Below are positions 34,349 through 43,722 of a stretch of 64,000 nt of DNA, piece by piece. The stretch spans positions 165,234-229,233 of the forward strand of contig JACKGW010000005.1 in the NCBI GenBank assembly GCA_020631815.1, read 5' to 3'. Below the pieces are notes generated by a model. It was not told the DNA's origin. It made no database searches and was given only the letters and a program-made list of their open reading frames with translations. The DNA is from Planctomycetota bacterium (GTDB lineage: Bacteria > Planctomycetota > PLA2 > JAEUHO01). A program made the position numbers and the translations under genes. The number at the start of each line of letters is the position of its first letter. Positions within the stretch are counted from its first letter, which is position 1.

Positions 34349-35770
34349 TCAGTGGTCGGCGGGGGTGAGGGCGACGAGCAGCACCATGCGCTCGAAGCTG
34401 TCGCCGGTGCGCACGTCGAAGGCGATGGCCACCACGCCGCCCTCGGGCGGGAGGTCGGCGGTCTCGGTGCGTGTCGTACGCGCCCAGGTCGGGCGATGCA
34501 CGATCAGCGGTTCGGCGTCCTTGGCGGGGCGGATCTCGATCTCGGTCAGCGGCTCGACCACGTCGGTGCGCGATGCTTCCACCACCAGGCGCGTCGTCTC
34601 GCTGTCGCCCTCCGGCTCGAGGAGACGCACGGTGAAGGCGTAGCCTGCGTTGAGCGTGGAGCTCTCCACGCGCCATGCACCGCTACCCGTGGGGACCACC
34701 TCGCGGTTGAAGGAGATCTCGCGGCCGGCCAGCCACTCGACGGGGGCGGCGCCGACGATCAGCGACGTCGCCCATGCCCGCAGCTCGCGCGCGTCGCGGC
34801 GCTTGCGCTCGCGGGAGAGCCACGCACCGGCAACCTCGGGTGCCCCGACACTCACGCCCGGCGATGTGGCGTCCTTCTCGTTGGCGGGCGGGGCCGGGCC
34901 GACGAGCGCGTGCGCTTCCACCCGCCACCTCGGACCGTCGGTCTTCGGCTGGGTATCGGCCGTGTCCAGGGTCTGCGCTGCGGGCTCGCTCTCGGCCGCT
35001 TCCTGCACGGCCTCGTCGCTCTGGCCGGCGCCTGTCTGCGGAGCGGTGGGCGCGGGCACGGTGGCCGGGGGGTGCTCGGTACCGGTCGGGAGGTCGTCAC
35101 CCCGCGCGACGGCCGCCAGGGCCTCGGCCAGCCGTGCGTGCCCCGCCGGCTCCGCCAACACCATCCAGAGGTGCGAGCCGAAGTCGACCACTTGGCTGGC
35201 GTCGGCACGCCGCATCAGGAACGTCCGGATGTCGAGCTGGGTTGCGTCGCCGCCGTAGAGCGCCGTTGCGTCCACCAGGCGGTGTTCGCGCAGATCCTGC
35301 AGCTCCGGCGAGGTTGGCTGCGAGGGGGGTGGCGCCGGCGTCTCGGCGGGCCGCATGCGTGTGCCGGACAGGGTGTCGGCTTGCAGCTCGGCGGCCGTCT
35401 GTGCCCGTTCCCGCGAGAGACCCTTCAAGGCCATGAGCAGGTCCGCGGCACGGGAGCGCGCGTCGTCGCGGCCATCCGCCGCGTCGCGCAGCCACGTCTC
35501 CTCCAGGCGCACGGGGCTGTCCGCCCAAGCGGCCAGTGCGGTCGTGGCCTCGCCCAGCAGCTCCGCGCGGCGATCTGCCGCCTTGTCGAGCAGGTCGATC
35601 AGCGCCACGAGCGCATCCACGCGGCGCGCCGGATCGTGGGCCAGCAGCCGGCGGCCCAGGCGCCGTGCCTCGACCACCTGCGGGTCGGGCTCGTCGGCGC
35701 GGACGGTGCCCACGGGCACCGAGGTCACCCCGACGGCGACGACGAGCAGGGCTGCGAGCAGGCGACGCAT
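34349..35770 (-). CDS. Exported protein of unknown function
   Basis: A 473-residue protein with a signal peptide (MRRLLAALLVVAVGVTSVPV, cleaved near VRADE). The N-terminal half is helical and rich in Ala/Arg; residues about 200-320 form an Ala/Pro/Thr/Glu low-complexity linker; the C-terminal 170 residues are beta-rich (SSTLNAGYAFTVRLLEPEG, GVVAIAFDVRTGDSFERMVLL). No domain is recognised. The ATG at 35770 is chosen because GGGAG lies 7 bases before it and it begins the signal peptide; the frame continues 13 codons upstream. It lies 50 bases downstream of the carboxypeptidase-like gene's start region on the same strand order and may be cotranscribed with it. Confidence 0.65.
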   Translation of the reverse strand: MRRLLAALLVVAVGVTSVPVGTVRADEPDPQVVEARRLGRRLLAHDPARRVDALVALIDLLDKAADRRAELLGEATTALAAWADSPVRLEETWLRDAADGRDDARSRAADLLMALKGLSRERAQTAAELQADTLSGTRMRPAETPAPPPSQPTSPELQDLREHRLVDATALYGGDATQLDIRTFLMRRADASQVVDFGSHLWMVLAEPAGHARLAEALAAVARGDDLPTGTEHPPATVPAPTAPQTGAGQSDEAVQEAAESEPAAQTLDTADTQPKTDGPRWRVEAHALVGPAPPANEKDATSPGVSVGAPEVAGAWLSRERKRRDARELRAWATSLIVGAAPVEWLAGREISFNREVVPTGSGAWRVESSTLNAGYAFTVRLLEPEGDSETTRLVVEASRTDVVEPLTEIEIRPAKDAEPLIVHRPTWARTTRTETADLPPEGGVVAIAFDVRTGDSFERMVLLVALTPADH

Positions 35771-35894
35771 GAACGGGCTCCCGAGAGGTGGGGAGCCATG
35801 GTGGCCCAAGCGGCCGGGGCGCGAACGCAGGAGCTTGGCAAAACCCGGGCACCGCTGCTGAGCGGCGCCGCCCGGCAGATCGCCTGCGGGCGGC

Positions 35895-37790
35895 CTACTT
35901 GCCGCGCTTCGTGCCCTCGCGCCACGCCTCTTCGAACTCGTCCCAGTCCACGTCCTTGAAGGCCTCGTTCACGGCCTTGTCCAGAGCGGCCTGCGGACCG
36001 AAGCCGCCGGTCGGCCGGGGCGCACTGTTCGCGGCTTCGGGGTCGTCGGGATCACCGCCGCCGTCACCGCCATCACCCGGCGGGGTGTCCGGCGGGGAGC
36101 CATCGCCAGGTCCCTCGTCGCCACCGCCGTCTTCGTCGTCCCCGTCGTCCCCGTCGTCGTCGTCATCGTCCTTGCGCGGACGCGGACGGAAGCCGCCGAA
36201 GTCCTTGTCCAGCTTGACCTCGCCCTTGAGCGTGTCGAAGTACACCTGCAGGATGTGGCCCCACTTCTCGTTGTACTTCTTGTTCTTGGGAACGATCTCA
36301 CGCAGGAAGTAGATGAGCGACCAACCCTGCGCGTAGCAGATGCCGGGGTACGAGTAGTACTCCCCTTGCGTGAAGCGCACGAAGTCGGGGAGCGGCGTGT
36401 AGCCGCCGTTGCCGTCGTACTGGCGACGGCCGTTCTCTTCCTTCACGACCTTGCGCTGGCCCGTCACGATCGCGCCCTTGATGGTGCCGACGCGCCAGTC
36501 GAACGGCTCGATCTTGAACTTGCCGCCCTTGTACTTGGCGCCGGCGTAGTAGTCGCCGTGCCCCTCGTTGAACCACGAGTGGGGGGCGACGTTGCCCACG
36601 CTGTAGTAGATGTACTGGTGGAACGCCTCGTGATAGAGCACCGCGAGCGTGTCGTCGTCGGGCTTCTTGCTGGGGCTGGCATCGTAGAACACCAGTTCCT
36701 CGTCGCCGCTGCTCCAGTAGCCGGCGCTCCCGCCGGGAGCGCCGTAGGACATGTACTCCCGGCGGTCCTTGCAGATGCGCACGATGGACACGGCCTCGAT
36801 GGGCTCGGACGGGGGGAACTGGACCTCGTAGACCTGCTCACGGATGGCTTCGATGCGCTCCGCGATGATCTTGGCGAGCAGCTTGTTCTTCCCGTTGTTC
36901 GTGTTGTAGACGATGACGTAGTTCTTCTTGGGGCTGACGACGACGTCCCAGCCCTTCACCAGACCGCGCTCGATCTCGCGTCGACGCTTGGCCGAGATGT
37001 TGACGCCGTCCAGACAGTCGCGGCTCTCGATGTCCTCGGCCTTCTTGTCGAACCACATGAACGACTTGGCGATGCGCTCGAAGGAGCTCTCGTAGCTCTT
37101 GCGCAGCTTGCCGCCGCACGTCATGTAGACGCCGTACTCGACGTTGTCCTTGGCGAAGACGGCCAGCACCATGAAGAGGCTGATCTGGTCGCCGAAGCGG
37201 CTGGGCACGGAGCGCTCGATCTTGTAGAGCACGCCCGGGATCTTCGGCTTGTCCTTGGAGTCGATCTTCTTGTCCGGGTCGTCCTTGAGCTCGTTCATCT
37301 CGTCGTCTTCGACCCCGGAGACGGACAAGGCGTGGACGATGGTGGCGTCCCACGCGCTCTTGGGGCGGTAGCCACGCAGGGCGCGGGCGATCTCGGGCGG
37401 GAGACCGTCCGGCAAGCCCTCGTTGCCGCCTCCCGTCGTGACGCCGCCGCCCACGCCGCCTTCGACCGTGTCGATCTTGACGACCTCGACCTCGACGTCG
37501 TAGGTGCCGCGCGCTTGGCCCTTGCTCTTCGGGTCGGCAAAGCGCACGACCATGCCGCGGTTCTCTTCCTCACCGGGCTGCAGGGGCACGCGCTCGAACC
37601 CCTTGAACATCTTCAGCGAGAACTTGTGGGCCCGGTCGCGGTAGGTCCAGTTGGTCGGCGGCGCCCCGGCCTCGGCGCGACCGCCGCCCGCAAGCAGCAC
37701 GGCACCCAGCGCGGCGATGGCGAGCCAGCGCACGGCGGCGATCCGGCCGAGGACGCGGTGTCCGCCCGGAACCTCAGGTCGTCTCTGCAT
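35895..37790 (-). CDS. Exported DUF1570-type zinc metallopeptidase
   Basis: A 631-residue protein with a signal peptide (hydrophobic stretch about residues 17-34, ending GGRAEAG). The middle domain has a gluzincin-type zinc site: YHEAFHQYI (H387, E388, H391) followed by WFNEGHGDYYAG (E409 as third ligand), the arrangement seen in DUF1570/peptidase_MA-like proteins. Residues about 540-595 are an extreme Asp/Gly/Pro linker, and a short helical tail ends the protein. The ATG at 37790 has AAGGAG 8 bases upstream. DUF1570 proteins are widespread in Planctomycetota; the peptide substrate is unknown. Confidence 0.82.
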   Translation of the reverse strand: MQRRPEVPGGHRVLGRIAAVRWLAIAALGAVLLAGGGRAEAGAPPTNWTYRDRAHKFSLKMFKGFERVPLQPGEEENRGMVVRFADPKSKGQARGTYDVEVEVVKIDTVEGGVGGGVTTGGGNEGLPDGLPPEIARALRGYRPKSAWDATIVHALSVSGVEDDEMNELKDDPDKKIDSKDKPKIPGVLYKIERSVPSRFGDQISLFMVLAVFAKDNVEYGVYMTCGGKLRKSYESSFERIAKSFMWFDKKAEDIESRDCLDGVNISAKRRREIERGLVKGWDVVVSPKKNYVIVYNTNNGKNKLLAKIIAERIEAIREQVYEVQFPPSEPIEAVSIVRICKDRREYMSYGAPGGSAGYWSSGDEELVFYDASPSKKPDDDTLAVLYHEAFHQYIYYSVGNVAPHSWFNEGHGDYYAGAKYKGGKFKIEPFDWRVGTIKGAIVTGQRKVVKEENGRRQYDGNGGYTPLPDFVRFTQGEYYSYPGICYAQGWSLIYFLREIVPKNKKYNEKWGHILQVYFDTLKGEVKLDKDFGGFRPRPRKDDDDDDGDDGDDEDGGGDEGPGDGSPPDTPPGDGGDGGGDPDDPEAANSAPRPTGGFGPQAALDKAVNEAFKDVDWDEFEEAWREGTKRGK

Positions 37791-38022
37791 GGACCAGCTC
37801 TCCTTCCAGACGCCACACGGCTCGCCGCGGCGAGCCCTTCCCCAGGCGTGCACGGTGCGCTCGAGTCGATGCGATCCGGTGTGCGCCGGGTCGCGGCGTG
37901 AGCCTACGGCCATCTCCGGGGGCAGGCGTGGCCCCGCCCTGGGGTTGGACGTCACGCGTGTTCGCGCGTTCCCACGACCTTTCCGATCGGCTCGCCAGGG
38001 CCCCGTCCCGAAGCGCCGGGTC

Positions 38023-40035
38023 CTACGTCAAGCGGCCGGCGCGGCGGAGGAACTCCTCCTCGTCGACCGTGGCCACACCCAGCTCCTCGGCCTTCTTGCG
38101 CTTGGAGCCGGCCCCCGGGCCGGCCACCAGCAGGTCGGTCTTGGCCGACACGGAGGAGCCCGCCCGCCCGCCCAGGGCCTCCACGAGGGTCTTGGCCTCG
38201 TCGCGGGAGAGGCGCTCGAGCTTGCCCGTGAACACCACCGTCAGGCCCTGGAACGGCCCGTCGGACTGCCCTTCCCAGGGGGTGGGGGCCACGCCCCGGG
38301 CCTTCATGCGGGCCAGCATGTCGCGGTTGCGCGGCTCCGCGAACCACGTGGTCACGGCGTCCGCCAGGGCGTCTCCGACCTCGTCGAGCGCGAGCAGCGA
38401 CTCGTGGTCGGCCGCGGCCACCTCGTCGAGGCTGCCGAAGGCCCGCGCCAGGATGCGCGAGCCGCGCTCCCCGACTTCGCGGATGCCGAGCCCGAAGAGG
38501 AAGCGGTCCAGGGGTACGGCCTTGGCCTCCTCGATGGAGGCCAGGAGGTTGTCGACGCTCTTCTCGCCTTGGCGCTCGAGGGCGACCAGGTCCTCCCGGC
38601 GGTCCACGAGGGCAAACAGGTCGGCTGCGTCGTCAAGCAGCCCGGCCTCGTGGAACTGCGCCGCCTGCTTGTCGCCCAGGCCCCGGATGTCGAGCGCCTT
38701 GCGGGACGCGAAGTGCACGAGGTGCGCCACGACCTGGGGGGGGCACGCGAAGTTGTCACATCGGAGCGCGACGCGCTCCGGGTCGCGGTGGAGCCCGGTC
38801 CCGCAGCCGGGACAGAGGCTGGGTACCTCGATGGGGCGTTCCTTGCCCGTGCGCTTCTCGGGGAGGGCGCGCAGGACCTTGGGGATCACGTCGCCGGCGC
38901 GCTCGATCTCCACCTCGTCGCCGATCAGCAGGCCCAGCCGCGCGAGCTCGTCCACGTTGTGCAGCGTGGCGTGGCTCACCGTGACGCCCGCGAGGAAGAC
39001 CGGCTCGAGGATGGCCCGCGGGGTCACGACGCCGGTTCGGCCCACGCTCCAGTCGACGTCACGCAGGCGCGTGAAGGCCCGACGCGGCGGGAACTTCCAG
39101 GCCACGGCCCAGCGCGGGCTGCGGCTGCGCATGCCCAGGCGCTCCTGCAGCCCGCCGTCGTCCACCTTGATCACGACGCCGTCCAGCTCGTAGGGCAGGT
39201 CCTCGCGGGTGGCCAGCAGCTCTGCGTGTCGCGCGACGACCTCGTCGGCGCCGACGGCCACGCTGGCTTCGGGGACGGTGGGCAAGCCCCAGCGCGCGTA
39301 GGCAGCGAGCCACGCGCTCTGCGAGGCGGGCTTCTCGCCTTCGATGCCGCCCTGTGCGTACGCGAAGAAGCGGATCGGCCGCGCCGCGGGGATGCCCGGG
39401 TCGAGCTGGCGCAGCGATCCTGCGCAGAAGTTGCGCGGGTTCTGGAAGGTCCGCTCGCCGGCTTCTTCGGCGGCGCGATTGAACGCCTCGAAGTCGGCCT
39501 TGCGTACGTACGCCTCGCCACGCACGGCGACGTACGCAGGGACGCCCTTCCCACGCAGGCGCCGCGGGATGCTGCGGATCGTCTTGGCGTTCGTGGTGAT
39601 GTCCTCGCCGACGAAGCCGTCGCCGCGCGTCGCGGCCACCACCAGCAGGCCGTGCTCGTAGATCAGCTCGAGCCCCACGCCGTCGATCTTGGGCTCCACG
39701 CTGTAGGTGCGCGGCGAGTCGTCCTTGAGGAAGCGGTCGGCGGAGACCACCCACTCCCGGAAGGCCGCCTCGTCGAGCACGTTGTCCAGCGACACCATCG
39801 GGCTCGGATGGGGGAAGGACGGGAAGCCCGCGGCCACCTCGCCGGGCACCCGATGGGTCGGGCTGTCGGGGTCGTCCAGCTCCGGGTGGCGGGCCTCGAG
39901 GTCGACCAGCTCGCGGTACAGGGCGTCGTACTGCGCGTCCGTCAGCTCGGGGTCGTCCAGCACGTAGTAGCGGTGGTCGGCCTCGCGGAGCAGGTCCCGA
40001 AGCTCGGCAACGCGGCGGGCGGGGTCCTTCGACAT
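38023..40035 (-). CDS. ligA: NAD-dependent DNA ligase LigA
   Basis: Essential ligase of replication and repair, 670 residues, the normal length. The NMN-binding Ia domain opens with HRYYVLDDPELTDAQYDALY; the adenylated lysine is K116 in VEPKIDGVGLEL; then the TRGDGFVGEDIT motif, the OB-fold with KFPP, a four-cysteine zinc finger (CPGCG ... CDNFACP), helix-hairpin-helix repeats (LDIRGLGDKQA, GLGIREVGERGS) and a C-terminal BRCT domain (LTVVFTGKLERLSRDEAKTLVEALGG). All domains are complete. Confidence 0.97.
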   Translation of the reverse strand: MSKDPARRVAELRDLLREADHRYYVLDDPELTDAQYDALYRELVDLEARHPELDDPDSPTHRVPGEVAAGFPSFPHPSPMVSLDNVLDEAAFREWVVSADRFLKDDSPRTYSVEPKIDGVGLELIYEHGLLVVAATRGDGFVGEDITTNAKTIRSIPRRLRGKGVPAYVAVRGEAYVRKADFEAFNRAAEEAGERTFQNPRNFCAGSLRQLDPGIPAARPIRFFAYAQGGIEGEKPASQSAWLAAYARWGLPTVPEASVAVGADEVVARHAELLATREDLPYELDGVVIKVDDGGLQERLGMRSRSPRWAVAWKFPPRRAFTRLRDVDWSVGRTGVVTPRAILEPVFLAGVTVSHATLHNVDELARLGLLIGDEVEIERAGDVIPKVLRALPEKRTGKERPIEVPSLCPGCGTGLHRDPERVALRCDNFACPPQVVAHLVHFASRKALDIRGLGDKQAAQFHEAGLLDDAADLFALVDRREDLVALERQGEKSVDNLLASIEEAKAVPLDRFLFGLGIREVGERGSRILARAFGSLDEVAAADHESLLALDEVGDALADAVTTWFAEPRNRDMLARMKARGVAPTPWEGQSDGPFQGLTVVFTGKLERLSRDEAKTLVEALGGRAGSSVSAKTDLLVAGPGAGSKRKKAEELGVATVDEEEFLRRAGRLT

Positions 40036-40142
40036 CCGCCGGATCCTACGCGCGTGCCCCCCGGCCCGTTCGCACCGGCGAAGGGCCCGGGCCCAGGCCT
40101 GCCGAGCCAGGGACGCGGGTGCCCGCTACCTTGGCTCCCCCC

Positions 40143-41720
40143 ATGCCCTTCGCGCAGAGCCTCCTGCTGACGATCTACTACGGCCTGCTCGGGCTCGTGT
40201 CCGCCGTCATGCTCTACCGCGCGTTCCTCATCGTGCGGTACCTGCGCCACCCGCGCGGCGACCCGGCTCCCGCGTCCCGCTTCGAGCAGGTGCCGGTCGT
40301 CACCGTGCAGCTCCCCGTGTTCAACGAGCGCTTCGTGGTGGAGCGCCTCATCGACGCGGTGTGCGCCCTGAAGTGGCCTCGCGATCGGCTCGAGATCCAG
40401 GTGCTCGACGACAGCACCGACGACACCAAGGAGATCGCCGCGGCCAAGGTCGCGGCGATGCGAGCCCAGGGTTTCGACGTCGTCCACCTGCACCGCGTCG
40501 ATCGCAGTGGCTACAAGGCCGGCGCGCTGGCGGCCGCCATGCCCAAGGCGCGGGGCGACCTGCTGGCGGTGTTCGATGCGGACTTCGTGCCCGAGGCCGA
40601 CTTCCTCGAGAAGACCGTCGACTACTTCACCGACGTCAACGTCGGCTTCGTGCAGACGCGGTGGACGTACCTCAACCGCGGCTACGGCATGCTCACCCAG
40701 GGCATGGGCATGCTCATGGACGGCCACTTCGTGCTGGAGCAGGTCACGCGCTCCCGCGGCGGCTACGTCTTCAACTTCAACGGGACGGGCGGCATCTGGC
40801 GTCGGCAGGCCATCGAAGCGGCCGGAGGCTGGGACGCGGACACGATCTGCGAGGACACCGACCTCTCGTACCGCACGTACCTCGCCGGCTACCGCGGCGT
40901 GTTCCTGCGCGACGTCGAGTGCCCGAGCGAGCTTCCCGTCCAGATCACGGCCTTGAAGAGCCAGCAGCACCGCTGGGCCAAGGGCCTGACGGAGTGCTTT
41001 CTCAAGATCATCCCGCAGCTGTGGCGCAGCCCGCTCTCGTTGCGCCAGAAGCTGGAGGGCACGTTCCACCTGGGGGCCAACCTGGCGTTCCCGGCCAGCC
41101 TGTTCATGACCGTGGTGGCCCTGCCCGTGATGCTCGTGCGCATCGGGCTCGGCTCGGACGGGGCCAACCTGGCCCAGCTCGTCGACTCGTTCGTGTTCTT
41201 GCTGGTCATCGTGACGCAGGTCCTCTTCTACGTGGTCGCCACCCGGGAGGCGCACCCGGGCGACTGGGTGCGCCGGCTGCGCTTCCTGCCCTTCTTCCCC
41301 CTGGTCGGGGTGGGCCTGGCGGTGAACAACGCGCGCGGCGTCTTGGAGGCCCTGGGTGGCCTGAAGACCGAGTTCGTTCGCACGCCCAAGCTGGGCGTCC
41401 TGGGCGACGACAAGAAGCTGGTCCGCAAGCGCGAGCGCTCCTACACGGGCGGTCGTGACATGTGGCAGGCGGTCATCGAGATCGGCCTCGGGCTCTACTA
41501 CGTGTTCATGGCGGCCGTGCAGAGCCGCCACATGGCGATGGGGGCCGTCGTGACCGGCGTGCTCTCCCTGGGGCTGTTCACCATGGGCGGGGCGACCCTT
41601 CGTGCCCTCTGGATCCGCCACCAGGCCCGGCGCGAAGCCCTCGCCGAGGCGGCCCAGAGCCCGGTTGTCCGGGCCTCCCTGGCCGAGACCGTGCCCGAGG
41701 AGCTCCCCGCGGGCGTCTGA
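40143..41720 (+). CDS. Processive family 2 glycosyltransferase (cellulose/mannan synthase-like)
   Basis: A 525-residue inner-membrane polysaccharide synthase. One N-terminal helix precedes the GT-A domain, which has the processive-GT2 set: VTVQLPVFNE, DDSTDD, DADF, EDTDLSYR and the product-binding QQHRW. Several helices follow, as in CslA-like mannan/glucomannan synthases and bacterial cellulose-synthase-like enzymes; no PilZ domain is fused at the C-terminus. A GTG at 40119 in frame is possible, but the ATG at 40143 gives the better N-terminus. The neighbouring HD-GYP and PilZ genes suggest that polymer synthesis is regulated by cyclic-di-GMP. Confidence 0.9.
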   Translation: MPFAQSLLLTIYYGLLGLVSAVMLYRAFLIVRYLRHPRGDPAPASRFEQVPVVTVQLPVFNERFVVERLIDAVCALKWPRDRLEIQVLDDSTDDTKEIAAAKVAAMRAQGFDVVHLHRVDRSGYKAGALAAAMPKARGDLLAVFDADFVPEADFLEKTVDYFTDVNVGFVQTRWTYLNRGYGMLTQGMGMLMDGHFVLEQVTRSRGGYVFNFNGTGGIWRRQAIEAAGGWDADTICEDTDLSYRTYLAGYRGVFLRDVECPSELPVQITALKSQQHRWAKGLTECFLKIIPQLWRSPLSLRQKLEGTFHLGANLAFPASLFMTVVALPVMLVRIGLGSDGANLAQLVDSFVFLLVIVTQVLFYVVATREAHPGDWVRRLRFLPFFPLVGVGLAVNNARGVLEALGGLKTEFVRTPKLGVLGDDKKLVRKRERSYTGGRDMWQAVIEIGLGLYYVFMAAVQSRHMAMGAVVTGVLSLGLFTMGGATLRALWIRHQARREALAEAAQSPVVRASLAETVPEELPAGV

Positions 41721-41800
41721 CGGATCGGGCCCTCCGCCTCAAGCAGGGGGGGGAAACCGTCCGACAAGTGGGATGACGCCCTGTCATCTCCGGGAGCCCC

Positions 41801-42925
41801 ATGGGACGCATCCTGATCGTCGAGGACGAGGAAACCCTGCGTGACGTGCTCGCCCGGCACCTCACGACCCAGGGCCACACCTGCGAGCAGGCCGGCAACG
41901 GCGAGGAGGGCGTGCGCAAGATCCTCGCCGACAAGGACGGCTACGACCTGATCATCAGCGACATCCACATGCCGAAGATGGATGGCCTGGCCTTCCTTCG
42001 GCGGGTGCGCCCCTACGTCGAGTCCGTGACGCCGTTCATGATCCTGACGGCCTACGACGAGTGGAAGTACGCCATGGAGGCGATCCGCCTCGGCGCGTGC
42101 AACTTCCTGCAGAAGAACCCCTTCGACCTGGTCGAGATCGCCGACGCCGTCAACCGCGCGCTGGAGCTCAGGCAGGTCTACAAGCTGCGCATCAACTACA
42201 AGGCGCAGCTCGAACAACGGCTCGCCGAGAAGGAAGACGAGCTGCGTCGCACGTACGACGGCACGGTGATCGGCTTCGCCTCCATGATCGAGGGCAAGGA
42301 TGCCAGCACGATGGGCCACCTGTGGCGCGTGCGTGACATCTGCACGCTGCTGGCCCGTGAGATGGGCTTCAGCGAGCGCGAGCTGCGCGACGTGCAGCTT
42401 GGCGCGATGCTGCACGACGTCGGCAAGTACCGCGTTCCGGACGCGATCCTCACCAAGCCCGGCCCGCTCGACGAAGACGAGTGGAAGGTGATGCGCATGC
42501 ATCCCGAGTTCGGCGCGGACTTCGTGGCCCGCATCCCGTTCCTGGCCGCGGCCAGCACGGTCATCCGTCATCACCACGAGCGCTGGGACGGCGGCGGCTA
42601 CCCCGATGGCCTCGAGGGCGAGGACATCCCGCTGGCCGCACGCATCTTCGCGTGCGTGGATGCGTACGACGCGATCATCAGCGAACGCTGCTACAAGGGC
42701 GCGCAGCCGTCCTCCGTGGCGATCGCCGAGCTTCGGCGCTGCGCCGGCACCCAGTTCGATCCCGGCGTCGTCGAGGCCTTCGAGCGCTGCTTGCCGCGCA
42801 TCGAGGCCCTCACGAAGGACGCCGCCGAGCGCTACAAGGCGGAGATCGAGGCGATCGGCCTCGGCCAGCTCCCGGATCGCGCCGGCGTCCAGAAGATGGT
42901 CAAGGCCCGGGTAGGCACCGGATAA
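41801..42925 (+). CDS. Response regulator with HD-GYP phosphodiesterase output domain
   Basis: A 374-residue two-domain protein. The receiver domain (1-120) has the acidic pocket VEDE, phosphoacceptor D54 (IISDIHMPKMDG), T83 and K105. A coiled-coil linker leads to the HD-GYP domain (about 150-345), with HD at 205-206 (MLHDVGKY), metal ligands in MHPEFGA and IRHHHERWDGGGYPDGL (GYP at 266-268), and DAYDA. All catalytic residues are present, so it should hydrolyse cyclic-di-GMP when phosphorylated. No cognate histidine kinase is in the window. The next gene, a PilZ protein, follows 5 bases after its stop. Confidence 0.93.
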   Translation: MGRILIVEDEETLRDVLARHLTTQGHTCEQAGNGEEGVRKILADKDGYDLIISDIHMPKMDGLAFLRRVRPYVESVTPFMILTAYDEWKYAMEAIRLGACNFLQKNPFDLVEIADAVNRALELRQVYKLRINYKAQLEQRLAEKEDELRRTYDGTVIGFASMIEGKDASTMGHLWRVRDICTLLAREMGFSERELRDVQLGAMLHDVGKYRVPDAILTKPGPLDEDEWKVMRMHPEFGADFVARIPFLAAASTVIRHHHERWDGGGYPDGLEGEDIPLAARIFACVDAYDAIISERCYKGAQPSSVAIAELRRCAGTQFDPGVVEAFERCLPRIEALTKDAAERYKAEIEAIGLGQLPDRAGVQKMVKARVGTG

Positions 42926-42930
42926 GGACC

Positions 42931-43719
42931 ATGTCCTCCGCGCCCCCGCTGGCCGACCCCCTGCGCGCGTTCCTCTCCGGGAAGCGCCGCTCGCCGCGCG
43001 TCGAGATGCGACTCGATGCGCACGTCCACGCTGCCGCGCTGAGCGTGCGCGCCCAGGTCATGGACGTGTCCGAAGGCGGCGCGCTCGTCGCGATCAGCTC
43101 CTCCGACCTCGCGGAGGAGGGTCTTGCTGACGGCCTGGCCCTGATGTCGCTCCACGAGCGACTGGCGGCCGGGTTCCGGCTCGTGCTCGACGGCGTGGGC
43201 CTCGAACGCGACGCACTGGCCGTGCGTGTCGCCACCCGGATGGGCGAAGACGACCTCACGTACGTGGGGTGTCGCTTCACGAGCCCGCTCACCGTCGCCG
43301 AGCAGCGCCGCATCGGGCTCCTCGACGAGCAGCGTCCGCTGGTGACGCCCGAGTGGACCGAGCCGGTCCTGCTCGAGGCCCTGCCCCTGCTGGTGCGCAA
43401 GGGCGTCTGCGTCGACGTGTTCGCCTTCGGGGGCGAACGCTTGGCGGGCCCCACGTTCGTGGGACGCCTCGTGGGCATGGGCGGGACCGCGTTGTGCGTG
43501 GCCAGCTACATCGCGCGCGACCGCGGCGTCTTCGAGACCGTGGGCGACGCGCCGCTGCGCATCGAGCTGCGTCGCAACGGCGTCGAGCTCTGGACGACGC
43601 AGGCTCGCCCGGCGGCCGTGCGCCCCGGCGCGGAACCGCTCGATCCGGTCGAGATCGGCCTCGTGGCCGAGCAGACACCGCCGCTCGCGATCCGTGAGCT
43701 GCTCGTCCCGCGCCGCTGA
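42931..43719 (+). CDS. PilZ-domain protein
   Basis: A 262-residue protein with an N-terminal PilZ domain, a cyclic-di-GMP receptor. The two binding motifs are KRRSPRVEMRL (RxxxR) and MDVSEGGALVAI ((D/N)xSxxG), followed by the conserved YVGCRFTSP strand. The C-terminal half (about 120-262) is beta-rich and not recognised. It begins 5 bases after the HD-GYP gene, so enzyme and receptor of the same second messenger are cotranscribed; a likely output is motility or the nearby glycosyltransferase. The stop codon is only 3 bases from the stop of the convergent gene. Confidence 0.85.
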   Translation: MSSAPPLADPLRAFLSGKRRSPRVEMRLDAHVHAAALSVRAQVMDVSEGGALVAISSSDLAEEGLADGLALMSLHERLAAGFRLVLDGVGLERDALAVRVATRMGEDDLTYVGCRFTSPLTVAEQRRIGLLDEQRPLVTPEWTEPVLLEALPLLVRKGVCVDVFAFGGERLAGPTFVGRLVGMGGTALCVASYIARDRGVFETVGDAPLRIELRRNGVELWTTQARPAAVRPGAEPLDPVEIGLVAEQTPPLAIRELLVPRR

Positions 43720-43722
43720 GGG

